64,000 nucleotides of DNA from an uncultured Eubacterium sp. Lineage in GTDB: Bacteria; Bacillota; Clostridia; Lachnospirales; Lachnospiraceae. The translations under genes were made by a program, and so were the position numbers. The stretch lies in the NCBI GenBank assembly GCA_910583555.1, contig CAJTXO010000012.1, forward strand, positions 56,438 to 120,437, in the 5' to 3' direction. How positions within the stretch are numbered: position 1 is the stretch's first letter; each line of letters opens with the position of its first letter. The notes under the pieces were generated by a model that was not told where the DNA came from, did not search any database, and was given only the letters and a program-made list of their open reading frames with translations. Below are positions 7,558 to 17,005 of the stretch, piece by piece.

Positions 7558-9816
7558 TTATTTTTTTACTTTTACGCTGCTGTATGCTCCGTATACCGTT
7601 TTGCCGGAAGCCTTCACGAAGGCCCTTGCCCGGAAGTAGTATTTTTTGCCGCCGCGCAGTTTTTTGATAGTGCAGGACGGCTTTTTGGAAGTTATCTTTT
7701 TCACGTTTTTCTTAAACGCCTTATCGGTGGAATACTGGATCTGGTATCCGGTGGCGCCCGCCACTTTTTTCAGGCTGATCAGGCATTTGTTCTTTCCCTT
7801 CTTCTTCACTTTCGTGATCTTTGTTCTGGCGGGTTTTTTGATGCCGGGTGAAGGGGTTGTTCCGATATTCGGCGTGGTCGAAGGCTGTGCTGTTACGGCC
7901 GGCTGATTCGGGGTGGAAGGCGGCGCGGCGGTCGGGACCGTGGGATCCTGCGACGGCTTCGGCACCTCTTTTTTTGTAAACTGCCAGGTGTCAAGGTTGA
8001 ACAGTTTGGCGTTTTCTTCTCCGCGGAAGATGAAATACAGGTCGTGTATTCCCACGGCGTCTCCGGTCAGTTCAGTCGTAAAGTCCTGATAGATATTGGT
8101 GCCGCCCGTGTTCCCGATCGTCACGGTGCCGATCTGGCACTCGCTGTCCGCGCCGTAGTCGAGCCACAGTTCGATGTTTCCGGAAACGGTATCACAGTCC
8201 GGGTTAAAGATCACATTTCCCTTGCTGTCCTCTGTCAGGTTCGTGGGCGGAAGACCTTTGCCGCAGGCGGCGGAAACGGTAAAACGTTCGGCTCTCGTCT
8301 CGCCGAAATCGACGTTTGCCACTTTGATGTAGTCGTTGTTGTCAATGTCGCATACGGCGACGCCGTACTTGGCGGCGGACTGCCAAAAGGCGACTTTTCC
8401 CGTGACGGGGTCTTTGTCCTTTGTGATCGTTTCCTTTGCCTTCGTCTTAACCCCCTGTCCGGTCCCGTTAAAGCCTCCGGTCACGCCGTCCAGGTTAGAG
8501 GCCCAGCAGATCGTCTCTGCCTGATTTAATTCATAGGGGTTCAGTGTGCCGATGGCGTTGACGCTGAAGTAAGGGTTTCCCTTGGCCGTCTTCCCCATGC
8601 CCTGTTCGAGCAGGGCGGCCGTGTCCTCATCGGTTTCTTTTACGATGAGGTTATTTTCGTCGTAAGAAAATTCCTTCACGCAGACCGAGCGGTCGGAGCC
8701 GGTGCCGCCGACGAGCATTTCGTTCAGGTAGAACAGATAATTTTTTCCCTTAAACTCCACGACGCCCGGGTGGATGCAGGAATATCCGTTTTCCCTGTCC
8801 ATCACGAGTCCCCGGTATGTCCAGGGGCCGATCGGCGACGGTGCGGTCGAGTACTCGACGGTTTCCCCCGGCGTACGTCCGCCGACAAAGAACAGGAAAT
8901 AGTCGTCCGTACCGTCTTTTCCGTCATCGTGTTTGATGAGCCAGGGCCCTTCTTCGAACGCGGAGCGCTTGTCTTTGCTGCTGGCCGGTTCGGCCGGAAA
9001 TTTACCGGTCGTGCTCTCGCCCTGCGTCGGTTTTCCGAAGGCCTTGTAGCCTTCCTCTCCGTGCGTTTGGAAGCTGTGCAGGCCCGGGCGTACCTCGCCC
9101 AGTATTTTGTTGTCGCTCTTGGTAAAGCGCGGGTCGATCTGGCTTTCCTCTTCGGATAAGACGCCGTCCCCGTCCGTATCCGGATCGACGTCCAACAGGT
9201 CGTCGGTCAGTTTGCAGTAGCGCAGATACGGATTGCCCCAGTAGAGATAGTAGTCATAGTTCTCGACATCATCGGGATTTCCGTGATCCTCGACCAATAC
9301 GGCAGGGTCGATATTTCCGCCGTCCCAGCCGCCGTCGATCAGATATTTGCCCGGTGTCGCGTCCTCAAACGGCCCCCAGGGGTTGTCGGATACGGCCACA
9401 TCGATCTTCGTGCCGTTAAAGGGGGCGAACAGATAATACTTATTTTTTTTGACGCCGTTTTCGACAACGGGTTTTGTCACGACGTGCTGCGCCCACGCCC
9501 GCCAGTTCTCATCGCCGTCAAACGTCTCGGCATGCGCGATCTGGCCGTGGTCGGTCCAGTTTACCATATCTTTCGTGGAGAAACAGCGCCACTCGTTCAT
9601 CAGGCTCCATTCCGTGGATGCGGTCTCGCGCCGTTCGTCGCGCGTTGTGTACACGTACATCGTATCCCCGACAACGAGCGGGGACGGATCGGCGGTATAC
9701 ATCGTCTGTACAATAGGATTTTCAGCTTTTGCGGGGACGCTGTCCGGTATGATACATAGTGCACTCATACAGACGGCTAGCGCGCCGGCCGCAATTCGTT
9801 TTACATGTTTTTTCAT
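7558..9816 (-). CDS. Secreted GH43 arabinoxylan-active glycosidase with CBM6 and Fn3-like domain
   Basis: Predicted arabinofuranosidase or xylosidase acting on arabinoxylan outside the cell. From the ATG at 9816 (GAGG 6 nt before it) there are 752 residues: signal peptide (1-28), a five-bladed GH43 propeller beginning QTMYTADPSPLVVGD (catalytic base Asp in ADPSP), pKa-tuning Asp in GNIDPAVLVED, catalytic acid Glu in EEGPWLIK, then a CBM6 module (about 450-620; starts NPYELNQAETICWAS, ends DLYFIFRGEENAKLFN), a Pro/Thr linker and a C-terminal Fn3-like domain (TGYQIQYSTDKAFKK). The propeller start resembles XynD-type arabinoxylan arabinofuranohydrolases. The exact substrate is inferred. Confidence 0.9.
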   Translation of the reverse strand: MKKHVKRIAAGALAVCMSALCIIPDSVPAKAENPIVQTMYTADPSPLVVGDTMYVYTTRDERRETASTEWSLMNEWRCFSTKDMVNWTDHGQIAHAETFDGDENWRAWAQHVVTKPVVENGVKKNKYYLFAPFNGTKIDVAVSDNPWGPFEDATPGKYLIDGGWDGGNIDPAVLVEDHGNPDDVENYDYYLYWGNPYLRYCKLTDDLLDVDPDTDGDGVLSEEESQIDPRFTKSDNKILGEVRPGLHSFQTHGEEGYKAFGKPTQGESTTGKFPAEPASSKDKRSAFEEGPWLIKHDDGKDGTDDYFLFFVGGRTPGETVEYSTAPSPIGPWTYRGLVMDRENGYSCIHPGVVEFKGKNYLFYLNEMLVGGTGSDRSVCVKEFSYDENNLIVKETDEDTAALLEQGMGKTAKGNPYFSVNAIGTLNPYELNQAETICWASNLDGVTGGFNGTGQGVKTKAKETITKDKDPVTGKVAFWQSAAKYGVAVCDIDNNDYIKVANVDFGETRAERFTVSAACGKGLPPTNLTEDSKGNVIFNPDCDTVSGNIELWLDYGADSECQIGTVTIGNTGGTNIYQDFTTELTGDAVGIHDLYFIFRGEENAKLFNLDTWQFTKKEVPKPSQDPTVPTAAPPSTPNQPAVTAQPSTTPNIGTTPSPGIKKPARTKITKVKKKGKNKCLISLKKVAGATGYQIQYSTDKAFKKNVKKITSKKPSCTIKKLRGGKKYYFRARAFVKASGKTVYGAYSSVKVKK

Positions 9817-9832
9817 CGTCTGCCTCATTTCT

Positions 9833-9868
9833 CCGAAGGGGCAAATTACAGGCCTTCGGTGTTTTTTT
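9833..9868 (+). terminator. Plus-strand terminator-like hairpin upstream of GH43
   Basis: CCGAAGG/CCTTCGG stem (9833-9839 and 9853-9859) followed on the plus strand by seven T. On the minus strand the same hairpin lies in the GH43 leader just before its ribosome site, so it may act on either transcript. Confidence 0.45.
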
Positions 9869-9870
9869 AT

Positions 9871-9900
9871 ATTATACAGCCGCAGGGATGTTTTTGTCTG
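9871..9900 (-). promoter_or_regulatory. Probable GH43 promoter
   Basis: -10 TATAAT (9876-9871) with a weak -35 CAGACA (9900-9895) 18 bp upstream. The weak -35 would suit an activator such as the nearby AraC protein. The rest of the 322-bp divergent region 9817-10138 holds the esterase promoter and no gene. Confidence 0.5.
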
Positions 9901-10060
9901 TGATGGATAGGGATATGGAGCATGATATTTTCTGATTTTTCGTGCTGCCCGTGTGCTGGTACATGCTGTCCGTATGCCGCTCCGCGTTTGAGAGATGGGA
10001 AAAAGTTCTAAATATATCAAATAGACGCAGGATAATTCAATCAATGTGCAGGATATATCA

Positions 10061-10089
10061 TTGGAAATGCAAGAAATGTAGTGTATAGT
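10061..10089 (+). promoter_or_regulatory. Probable promoter of the SGNH esterase gene
   Basis: -35 TTGGAA (10061-10066), 17-bp spacer, -10 TATAGT (10084-10089). The leader is about 45 nt and AAAGGAGG precedes the ATG. Confidence 0.55.
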
Positions 10090-10138
10090 TAGTATTATGG
10101 ATTACCTATGAAAATAAGAAAGAAAAGGAGGCAGTTAT

Positions 10139-11827
10139 ATGCTGACAAAGAGCAGTAAGAGAGTTTTGTCGCTGGGGCTGGCTTTGGCCGTGACAGGATC
10201 GTGCCTTACGGGGATGTTTACGGATCCTGCCAGCCTGCAGGCGGCGAAGAAGGCTAAATTAAAGACAAAGTCCATGACCCTGGAGGTCGGAAAAAAGAAG
10301 ACGATCAAGCTGACGGGGAAAAAGAGTAAAGCGAAGTATACATTTAAGGCTTCGAACAAAAAGATCAAAGTAAGTAAGAAGGGCGTTGTAACCGCGGTAA
10401 AAAAAGGATCGGCAAAGGTTAGCGTCAAAGAGGTTTACAAGAAGAAGACGAAAAGCGTCGGAACGGTGAAGGTGACAGTAAAAGTGAAAGAAGGACAGAA
10501 ACAGACGACAGCGCCTGTAGTAACGACGGCGCCCGTAGTGACGGCGGGGCCGAGCGCGCAGCCATCCGTACAGCCATCCGCGCCGCCGATTGAGACGCTG
10601 ACGCCGCCTGTGGTGACGGAAGTACCAGAACCGACTGATGATCCGGATGAGGATCCGGTTTATAAGAAAACGAGGGAGAACTCGGTGCTTTCTACCGGAA
10701 ATAACGCGAGGATCAAAAAAGCGATCGCGAAGGCGAGAGCTGGTGAGGAAGTGAACATTGGCTACATCGGGGGATCTATTACAGAAGGCGCGGCAGCAGA
10801 TCCCAATGAAAATTGTTACGCGTCGCTGTCGGCCAAAGCGTTTGCCGAGAGATACGGGGTCAACGGCGGTGAAAATGTACACTTTGCCAATGCCGGCATG
10901 AGCGGTACGCCGTCATCGCTGGGGATCGTGCGTTATGAGCGCGATGTTGTGGACAAACTCGGCAAGACGCCGGACATCCTGTTTATCGAATTTGCGGTAA
11001 ATGATTACGGGGAGTGTACGAACGGCGGCGCCTACGAGGCACTGATCCGCCGGGGATTGAAGTCGGGTTCGGCAGTCGTTTTGATCTTCTCGATCTTCAA
11101 GGGGAGCAAGACCGACAGCAACCGCGTGATGGAGTCTGCCTATATTCCATATGGGGAACATTATGACCTGCCGATGGTGAGCATGGGTAATGCGGTGAAA
11201 GAACGGCTTGCCGAAGACGGATTTACGGACTGGTATTATGCGAGCGACGGCATGCATCCCACGAATAGCGGCCACCAGCTTATGGCGGACTGCGTGATGA
11301 CACTGATCAAAACGATCGGAAGGGAAGCGGCAGAAGAGGATAATATTGACAGCGCGAACCTGCCTGCGCCGAAAAAGACGGATGCGTTCACGGATCTGAA
11401 GACGATCTGGGCGGATACGGATATCTCGACGCAAAGCGATGTGGAATCATTTGATAAAGGCGGTTTTGACAGCACGGATACGGCTGTGTGGAAGTATCAT
11501 CATTCCGGAAACGCGTCTGCTTTTCCGGTGAACTTCATGCACAAGGCGGCATCGGGCAATACCGCGGGTATCAAAGCGGTGATCAACTGCAAGAACCTGA
11601 TCATCATAACGAAACATACGAGTTCGAAAACGGCGGGTAAGGCGGAACTCTGGGTCGATGGGAAGAAAGTGAAAGACCTGACTGGATACGAATCCGGCGG
11701 ATGGAACCAGGCGGTTCCGGAACTCGGATTTAGTGAAGATACCGCGGCGAAACACGAGATTGAGATTAAAATGGCAGAGGGAGATGAAGGAAAGGACTTC
11801 ACCGTGCTGGCACTGGGTTATAACTAG
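10139..11827 (+). CDS. Secreted Ig-like plus SGNH/GDSL-family carbohydrate esterase
   Basis: Predicted deacetylase of plant polysaccharide. 562 residues: signal peptide (1-36), a very Lys-rich bacterial Ig-like module (37-120), a Val/Pro/Thr linker (125-170), then an SGNH hydrolase (about 195-395) with block I GGSITEG (nucleophile Ser), block II NAGMSGT (Gly), block III EFAVND (Asn) and block V DGMHPTNSG (Asp and His). A C-terminal beta-rich domain (about 430-562) may bind carbohydrate. It is divergent from GH43 and followed by an AraC gene and two xylanases, which supports a role as acetyl-xylan esterase, though the acyl specificity is inference. Confidence 0.88.
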   Translation: MLTKSSKRVLSLGLALAVTGSCLTGMFTDPASLQAAKKAKLKTKSMTLEVGKKKTIKLTGKKSKAKYTFKASNKKIKVSKKGVVTAVKKGSAKVSVKEVYKKKTKSVGTVKVTVKVKEGQKQTTAPVVTTAPVVTAGPSAQPSVQPSAPPIETLTPPVVTEVPEPTDDPDEDPVYKKTRENSVLSTGNNARIKKAIAKARAGEEVNIGYIGGSITEGAAADPNENCYASLSAKAFAERYGVNGGENVHFANAGMSGTPSSLGIVRYERDVVDKLGKTPDILFIEFAVNDYGECTNGGAYEALIRRGLKSGSAVVLIFSIFKGSKTDSNRVMESAYIPYGEHYDLPMVSMGNAVKERLAEDGFTDWYYASDGMHPTNSGHQLMADCVMTLIKTIGREAAEEDNIDSANLPAPKKTDAFTDLKTIWADTDISTQSDVESFDKGGFDSTDTAVWKYHHSGNASAFPVNFMHKAASGNTAGIKAVINCKNLIIITKHTSSKTAGKAELWVDGKKVKDLTGYESGGWNQAVPELGFSEDTAAKHEIEIKMAEGDEGKDFTVLALGYN

Positions 11828-11866
11828 TGCGCTGACGGCGCCCCAAGGCATTTGGAGGTATGTGAC

Positions 11867-12670
11867 ATGATCAAGATCTTGTACGCTGTGATAGATGACC
11901 ACAAAAAAGAATCCTTTGAGGACGATCTCGTGTATGCCCGGGGAGAATATGAGATCATGTTGTTTGAGACCCGTACATGGATCGAAATCAGCGGCGAGAT
12001 GCGGGAGTATCCGGAATGTACATGTATCCTGTACCAGCCGGGGCAGAGGGTTCATTACCGGTCAGCGGGCGGCGAACTGGTTTACAGCTGGATCCGCTTT
12101 AACTGTGTCGAGGAACTGTATCAAAAGGGATTTCTCCCGTTTGGCGTTCCCGTGTCCTGCCCGGATCTGAGCTGGTATAAGATATACTGGCAGGCGGTGG
12201 CAAATGAGAACTTCTGGCAGCACAGGAGTTCGCAGTATGTGATAGAGCGTCTGATGCACATTATCTTCCACCGGCTGCACGAGTACGCGTTTCAGGAGGA
12301 AGATTCGGGGTATCAGGAATCATTCCTGTCGCTGCGGGAACAGATCTATCAGCATCCCGAACGGCAGTGGACGCTGGAGGAAATGGCCCAGTACGTGAAA
12401 CTCGGTACGCGGTCGCTGCAGAAATTCTATAAGAATTTTTTCGGTATCACATGTATCAACGAGGTCATTTTAAGCAGGACGAACCGGGCAAAGCTCCTGC
12501 TTCTGCGAACGACAAAAAGTATTTCCGAGATCAGCCAGCAGTGCGGGTACAATAACTGGGAGCATTTTTCCAGACAGTTTAAGAGCCGGGAAGGTATGAC
12601 ACCCACGCAGTACCGCAAAGAGCATGCCGGCGACGGCCGGGCAGGAAAAGAACGGATCGGGGATTCGTGA
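11867..12670 (+). CDS. AraC family transcriptional regulator
   Basis: DNA-binding regulator, 267 residues from the ATG at 11867, with GGAGG 8 nt upstream (the in-frame TTG 15 nt earlier is too close to it). The N-terminal half is an AraC-type sensor domain (ETRTWIEISGEMREYPECT, YQPGQRVHYRSAGG). The C-terminal 100 residues hold two helix-turn-helix units: WTLEEMAQYVKLGTRSLQKF and SISEISQQCGYNNWEHFSRQ, followed by GMTPTQYRKEH. It lies between esterase and xylanase genes, so arabinoxylan sugars are the likely signal. A terminator follows. Confidence 0.92.
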   Translation: MIKILYAVIDDHKKESFEDDLVYARGEYEIMLFETRTWIEISGEMREYPECTCILYQPGQRVHYRSAGGELVYSWIRFNCVEELYQKGFLPFGVPVSCPDLSWYKIYWQAVANENFWQHRSSQYVIERLMHIIFHRLHEYAFQEEDSGYQESFLSLREQIYQHPERQWTLEEMAQYVKLGTRSLQKFYKNFFGITCINEVILSRTNRAKLLLLRTTKSISEISQQCGYNNWEHFSRQFKSREGMTPTQYRKEHAGDGRAGKERIGDS

Positions 12671-12749
12671 TGTGTCAACTATAATTCATGATTCATCATT
12701 GAAAAAGGTCTTTATACCGAGTAAAATAAAAAATGAACAAAAATACAGG

Positions 12750-12788
12750 AATCCGGAGAAACCGCTGACCGGTGTCTCCGGATTTTTT
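12750..12788 (+). terminator. Intrinsic terminator after the AraC gene
   Basis: Perfect 10-bp stem AATCCGGAGA/TCTCCGGATT with a 15-nt loop and a run of six T (12783-12788). Confidence 0.85.
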
Positions 12789-12808
12789 GACAAGAGTGGT
12801 GATTGATT

Positions 12809-13420
12809 TTGAAGAAAATTATTACGATCAACAGGCAGTATGGCAGCGGGGGAAGGGAAATCGGAAAAAAATTGGCGGAGCAGTTCGACGTACCCTTTTA
12901 TGATAATGAGATCATTTCCCGGGCGGCGAAAGAGACCGGTTTTTCGGAAGCGGCATTTCAGACCGTGGAGGACAAGGCGACGAACAGTCTCCTGTACTCT
13001 ATTGCCATGGGAATGAATGTGTTTACCAATCAGGATGTGGGATTCGCGGGATTGTCGCTGGATGACAGGATCTTTCTGGCGCAGTCCAATGTGATCCGCA
13101 AGGTGGCGGACGAGGGCCCTTGTGTCATCGTCGGCAGGTGCGCGGATTACATATTGCGGGATCTACAGGATGTAGTGAATGTATTTATCAGTGCCGATCT
13201 GGATTTTCGTATCCTGCGGTCGATCCAGGTGGATCACATCGCCCCGGAACACGCGGCAGAGACGGTGGCGAAAAAGGACAAGAGCAGGGGCAATTATTAT
13301 CGTTATCACACCGGAGACCGATGGGATAACCTGTTTAATTACGCGCTGACGATCCGGAGCGATCTGGCGGGCATTGATAAGACAGTAGAATGTATCAGAC
13401 AGTATGTGCAGAGTATGTAG
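12809..13420 (+). CDS. Cytidylate kinase-like family protein
   Basis: P-loop nucleotide kinase-like protein of 203 residues. The N-terminus ITINRQYGSGGREIGKKLAE holds the P-loop (GSGGREIG), followed by VPFYDNEIISRAA and CVIVGRCADYIL, typical of the AAK6/cytidylate kinase 2 family. Canonical Cmk is encoded elsewhere in most genomes, so the true substrate is uncertain. The start is a TTG: 12809 fits the GGTGAT ribosome site better than TTG 12803. The first xylanase follows by 63 nt with no terminator, so the two may share a transcript. Confidence 0.82.
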   Translation: MKKIITINRQYGSGGREIGKKLAEQFDVPFYDNEIISRAAKETGFSEAAFQTVEDKATNSLLYSIAMGMNVFTNQDVGFAGLSLDDRIFLAQSNVIRKVADEGPCVIVGRCADYILRDLQDVVNVFISADLDFRILRSIQVDHIAPEHAAETVAKKDKSRGNYYRYHTGDRWDNLFNYALTIRSDLAGIDKTVECIRQYVQSM

Positions 13421-13483
13421 GACATGCGATGCGCAGGAGAAGTGTACAAAAATTATGATCGAATAAGGAAGGATGTTATTGAG

Positions 13484-15139
13484 ATGAGAAGATGTGTAGC
13501 AGGAATGCTGGCAGTGGTAATGTGTGCAACGGTTTTTGGGGGGAGCGCGGAGGCATCTGCGGCGGCGAAGCCGAAGATTTCCAAGAAAAAGCTGACGCTG
13601 ACGGTCGGGAAGTCAAAAACGCTGAAGGTGACAAAGGCCAAAGGGGCGAAGCTTACCTGGAAGAGCAGTAAGAAAAAAGTGGCTGCCGTGAAAAAGAGCG
13701 GAAAATACGGGGGAAAAGTGACAGCGAAGTCGAGCGGAAGCACGGTGATCACCTGTAAAGTGAAGGCGAAGAAAAACTACTCGCTGAAATGTAAGGTTAC
13801 AGTAAATAAGAAGACGCCGACGAAGACAGCGACGCCGCCGGCACAGACGCAGACACCGGGAAATACAGCTGTTCCGGGAGGGAATAGTCCGGCGCCGTCG
13901 GCACCATCTGTGGATGACCAGGGACCGAAACCGGATCTTACTTCAAATAGTATATTGAAGAGATATCAAGGCATTTTCCCACATATGGGCAGCAGTTTGA
14001 ACTACAACGGCTGGCGCGGAAATAATGATCTGCAGGATGAGGCGACGATGAAGTTTGTCAAAGAAAACTTTAACAGCTTTACACTGGAGGATGAGATGAA
14101 ACCGAACGGTGTTCTTGGCCAGTGGGGTAATGAACTGATCTCGAAGGAGGAAGCGCTTGAACTCGGATACATTATTCCGGATAATTATACGGAAGATAAA
14201 GTTCCGAAACTGAATCTAGCTACGTTGGACAGGATCGTAGAGGTGGCACATTTCTACGGAATACAGATGCGCGCTCATGTACTTATGTGGCATCAGCAGA
14301 CACCGGACTGGTTCTTTTCCAGAAATTATACCGGGGGAAAGGCGGTTACACCGGAAGTTATGGACGCCAGACTGGAGTTCTATGTGCGCACGGTGATGGA
14401 TCATTTGTTGAAACAGGAACAGAAAGTGGCAGGAAAGGCCGGAAGCATCATCTATGCGTGGGATGTGACAAATGAGTATCTCCACCGCGACAATCAGCCG
14501 GGGGCAAAGACATGGATGACAGTTTACGGCGACATGGAACTTCAGCCAACCTATGTGAAGAATGCATTTGAATTTGCCTATGATATGCTGAAACAGTACG
14601 GCGTACAGGATACGGTGACTTTGTTCTACAATGATTATGACACGTATTTCTGCGCGGATGATCTCGTATCGCTCGTGAATTATATCAACGAGGGAGAAGA
14701 GGCGAAGATCTGCGGCGGTATCGGTATGCAGACGCATGTCGATGTAGACCGCCCGACGCTGGATGAATATGGCGCGGCGATGGATAAGTTTCTCGCGACC
14801 GGACTGGAAGTCCAGGTGACGGAGATGGATGTCACGACGAACTTTGATCCGGATAACCAGGGGATGCTGACAAACAAAGGGCAGACGGATGAGGATCAGG
14901 CAAAGTTTGTCGGGGATCTGATGAAAATGATCGTGACAAAGCAGAAACAGCGTGATAAGACAGTCAGCCCGAAAGGCATCACGGGAATTACGATCTGGGG
15001 ACTGTGCGACGCGTATTCGTGGCGCGGAGGTCACAATGGCAATCCGAATTTTAAACCGCTACTGTTCGGAAAAAGTATTAACGATCCGAAACCTTCGTTC
15101 CAGGCATTTTTGGATGCGGCGAAGGTTTGGGTAGAGTAA
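13484..15139 (+). CDS. Secreted GH10 endo-1,4-beta-xylanase (first copy)
   Basis: Cleaves internal xylan bonds with retention. 551 residues from the ATG at 13484 (AAGGAAGG 10 nt before). Signal peptide (1-25), a Lys-rich Ig-like module (26-110; repeated KAKGAKLTWKSS style), a Thr/Pro linker (112-150) and a GH10 barrel (about 160-551). Acid/base Glu is in DVTNEYL and the nucleophile Glu in QVTEMDV. Substrate-binding motifs FTLEDEMKPN, LMWHQQTPDWF and TIWGLCDAYSWR are present. A close paralogue follows 34 nt later, indicating tandem duplication with divergence. Confidence 0.95.
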   Translation: MRRCVAGMLAVVMCATVFGGSAEASAAAKPKISKKKLTLTVGKSKTLKVTKAKGAKLTWKSSKKKVAAVKKSGKYGGKVTAKSSGSTVITCKVKAKKNYSLKCKVTVNKKTPTKTATPPAQTQTPGNTAVPGGNSPAPSAPSVDDQGPKPDLTSNSILKRYQGIFPHMGSSLNYNGWRGNNDLQDEATMKFVKENFNSFTLEDEMKPNGVLGQWGNELISKEEALELGYIIPDNYTEDKVPKLNLATLDRIVEVAHFYGIQMRAHVLMWHQQTPDWFFSRNYTGGKAVTPEVMDARLEFYVRTVMDHLLKQEQKVAGKAGSIIYAWDVTNEYLHRDNQPGAKTWMTVYGDMELQPTYVKNAFEFAYDMLKQYGVQDTVTLFYNDYDTYFCADDLVSLVNYINEGEEAKICGGIGMQTHVDVDRPTLDEYGAAMDKFLATGLEVQVTEMDVTTNFDPDNQGMLTNKGQTDEDQAKFVGDLMKMIVTKQKQRDKTVSPKGITGITIWGLCDAYSWRGGHNGNPNFKPLLFGKSINDPKPSFQAFLDAAKVWVE

Positions 15140-15173
15140 TAGTAATCATAAAAGAAAGGATATTGACACAGAC

Positions 15174-16811
15174 ATGAGAAGACTGATGGCAGGGATGCTT
15201 GCGGTGACGATGTGCGTTACGCTTTTGGCAGGGGCTGAAGAAGCCGGCGCCAAAGTGGTGAAACCCAAGCTTTCCAAAAAGAAATTGGAACTGACAGCTG
15301 GTTCGAGCAAGACGTTAAAGGTTACGAAGGCAAAAGGCGCCAAGCTTACATGGAAGAGCAGCAGTAAAAAGACGGCGACCGTCAAAAAGAGCGGCAAATA
15401 TGGCTGCAAAGTGACCGGGAAAAAGAAGGGAAAAGCAACTGTTACGTGTAAAGTGAAGGGGAAGAAAACGTATACCCTCAAATGCACGGTAAATGTGAAG
15501 GCAAAGAAAAAGGTAGTTGACACAAAGACAGCCGCTCCGTCCGCCACACCTGTGCCGACGGCACCTGCGGCGAATACATCGGTTCCGTCCGCTTCAGCGG
15601 CAGCGCCGGGGAATCCGACGATTCCACCGCAAGTCACCCTGCCGCCGGCTCAAGAGGGAAGCATCCGCAAAGCGTATGAGGGCATTTTCGAGAATCTGGG
15701 TTCATGCGTAAACTATAACGCGGGACGTCAGGAATTGAAAGATTCGAAGACGCTGGCATTTGTAAAGAAACATTTTAACAGCTTCACGCTGGAAAATGAA
15801 ATGAAACCGGATGCGGTCCTTGGGGGCGAAGTGACACCTGTCACGAAAGAAGAGGCGCAGAAGCTCGGGTATGTGATACCGGATACTTATAAAGAGGACA
15901 TGATCCCGAGACTGAACTTTGCCTCGGTCGATGATGCCCTGAAAGCAGCGCGCGACAATGGCCTGAGGGTTCGCGCCCATACGCTCGTATGGCACAGCCA
16001 GACGCCGGGATGGTTTTTCACGGAGAACTACGCGGGGCAGACGGATGTGACGACGGAGATCATGGATGCCAGACTGGAGTTCTATGTCCGCTCGGTGATG
16101 AAGCACGTGATGGAGAAAGAAAAGGAGCTGACCGGGGAAGCGGGAAGCATCGTCTATACGTGGGATGTCGTAAATGAGTACCTGAACCGCGGCCGTTCGT
16201 GGGGACATATATGGGATACCGTTTATGGAAATAATGGCATGGAACCGCCTTACGTGAAGAAAGCGTTTGAGATCGCTTATGACATGGTGAAACAGTACGG
16301 CGTACAGGATAAGGTTGCCCTGTGTTACAACGATTTTGACACGTATTTCAATGTGGATGATGTTGTAGCGCTCGTGGAATTTATCAACGCCGGGGAGGAC
16401 GCGAAGATCTGTAATGGAATCGGAATGCAGAGCCACGTGGATATCACCCGCCCGACGATAGAGGAATACGAGGCAGCGCTTGACACCTTTATGAAAACTG
16501 GTCTGGAAATTCAGATCACGGAACTTGATATCACGATCAACTTTGACCACGAGGGAAAGACGTGGCAGTACAAGAATAAAAAAGAGACGGATGAACAGCA
16601 GGCGGCCTTTGTGGGCGATTTCATGAGAATGGTCGTGAAAAAACACAAGGAGAGGGACACGAAGGTAAGTCCGAAAGGTATTACCGGCGTGACGATCTGG
16701 GGTCTGTATGACGCGATGTCATGGCGGGCACAGTGCTCCCCGCTGTTGTTTAAAAACAGCATTGATGAGCCAAAACCATCCTTCCAGCAATTTTTGGATG
16801 CGGCGAAATAA
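15174..16811 (+). CDS. Secreted GH10 endo-1,4-beta-xylanase (second copy)
   Basis: 545 residues, the same architecture as its upstream neighbour: signal peptide (1-25), Lys-rich Ig-like module (27-110), Ala/Pro/Thr linker (115-160), GH10 barrel (165-545). Acid/base Glu is in DVVNEYL, nucleophile Glu in QITELDI, with FTLENEMKPD and LVWHSQTPGWFF conserved. The barrels share many identical blocks (for example MDARLEFYVR, DAKICNGIGMQ versus EAKICGGIGMQ), but linkers differ. Loop differences near the aglycone side could give different chain-length preference. An intrinsic terminator ends the pair. Confidence 0.95.
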   Translation: MRRLMAGMLAVTMCVTLLAGAEEAGAKVVKPKLSKKKLELTAGSSKTLKVTKAKGAKLTWKSSSKKTATVKKSGKYGCKVTGKKKGKATVTCKVKGKKTYTLKCTVNVKAKKKVVDTKTAAPSATPVPTAPAANTSVPSASAAAPGNPTIPPQVTLPPAQEGSIRKAYEGIFENLGSCVNYNAGRQELKDSKTLAFVKKHFNSFTLENEMKPDAVLGGEVTPVTKEEAQKLGYVIPDTYKEDMIPRLNFASVDDALKAARDNGLRVRAHTLVWHSQTPGWFFTENYAGQTDVTTEIMDARLEFYVRSVMKHVMEKEKELTGEAGSIVYTWDVVNEYLNRGRSWGHIWDTVYGNNGMEPPYVKKAFEIAYDMVKQYGVQDKVALCYNDFDTYFNVDDVVALVEFINAGEDAKICNGIGMQSHVDITRPTIEEYEAALDTFMKTGLEIQITELDITINFDHEGKTWQYKNKKETDEQQAAFVGDFMRMVVKKHKERDTKVSPKGITGVTIWGLYDAMSWRAQCSPLLFKNSIDEPKPSFQQFLDAAK

Positions 16812-16839
16812 ATAACGAAACTATCATTTTTCTTTACAA

Positions 16840-16884
16840 AACAGGTATCACAACGTATAATAAGCTTGTGGTGCCTGTTTTTTT
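16840..16884 (+). terminator. Intrinsic terminator after the xylanase pair
   Basis: 14-bp stem AACAGGTATCACAA/TTGTGGTGCCTGTT with two G-U pairs, a 12-nt loop and a run of seven T. Confidence 0.85.
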
Positions 16885-17005
16885 GGCGCCGCTGCAGGGG
16901 TGATAAACTCTGCAGGTTTGTGTCCGCGCGCTGTCAGCCGCAAACATCATTTATGTACAATAACAAGCCATGGTACGGAAGTGCCGTGCAGAAAAGAGGG
17001 AAACG

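Noticed and set aside
16885..17005. T-box riboswitch before gltX
   Set aside because: No AGGGTGG-type T-box sequence or specifier hairpin recognised; the region is short.
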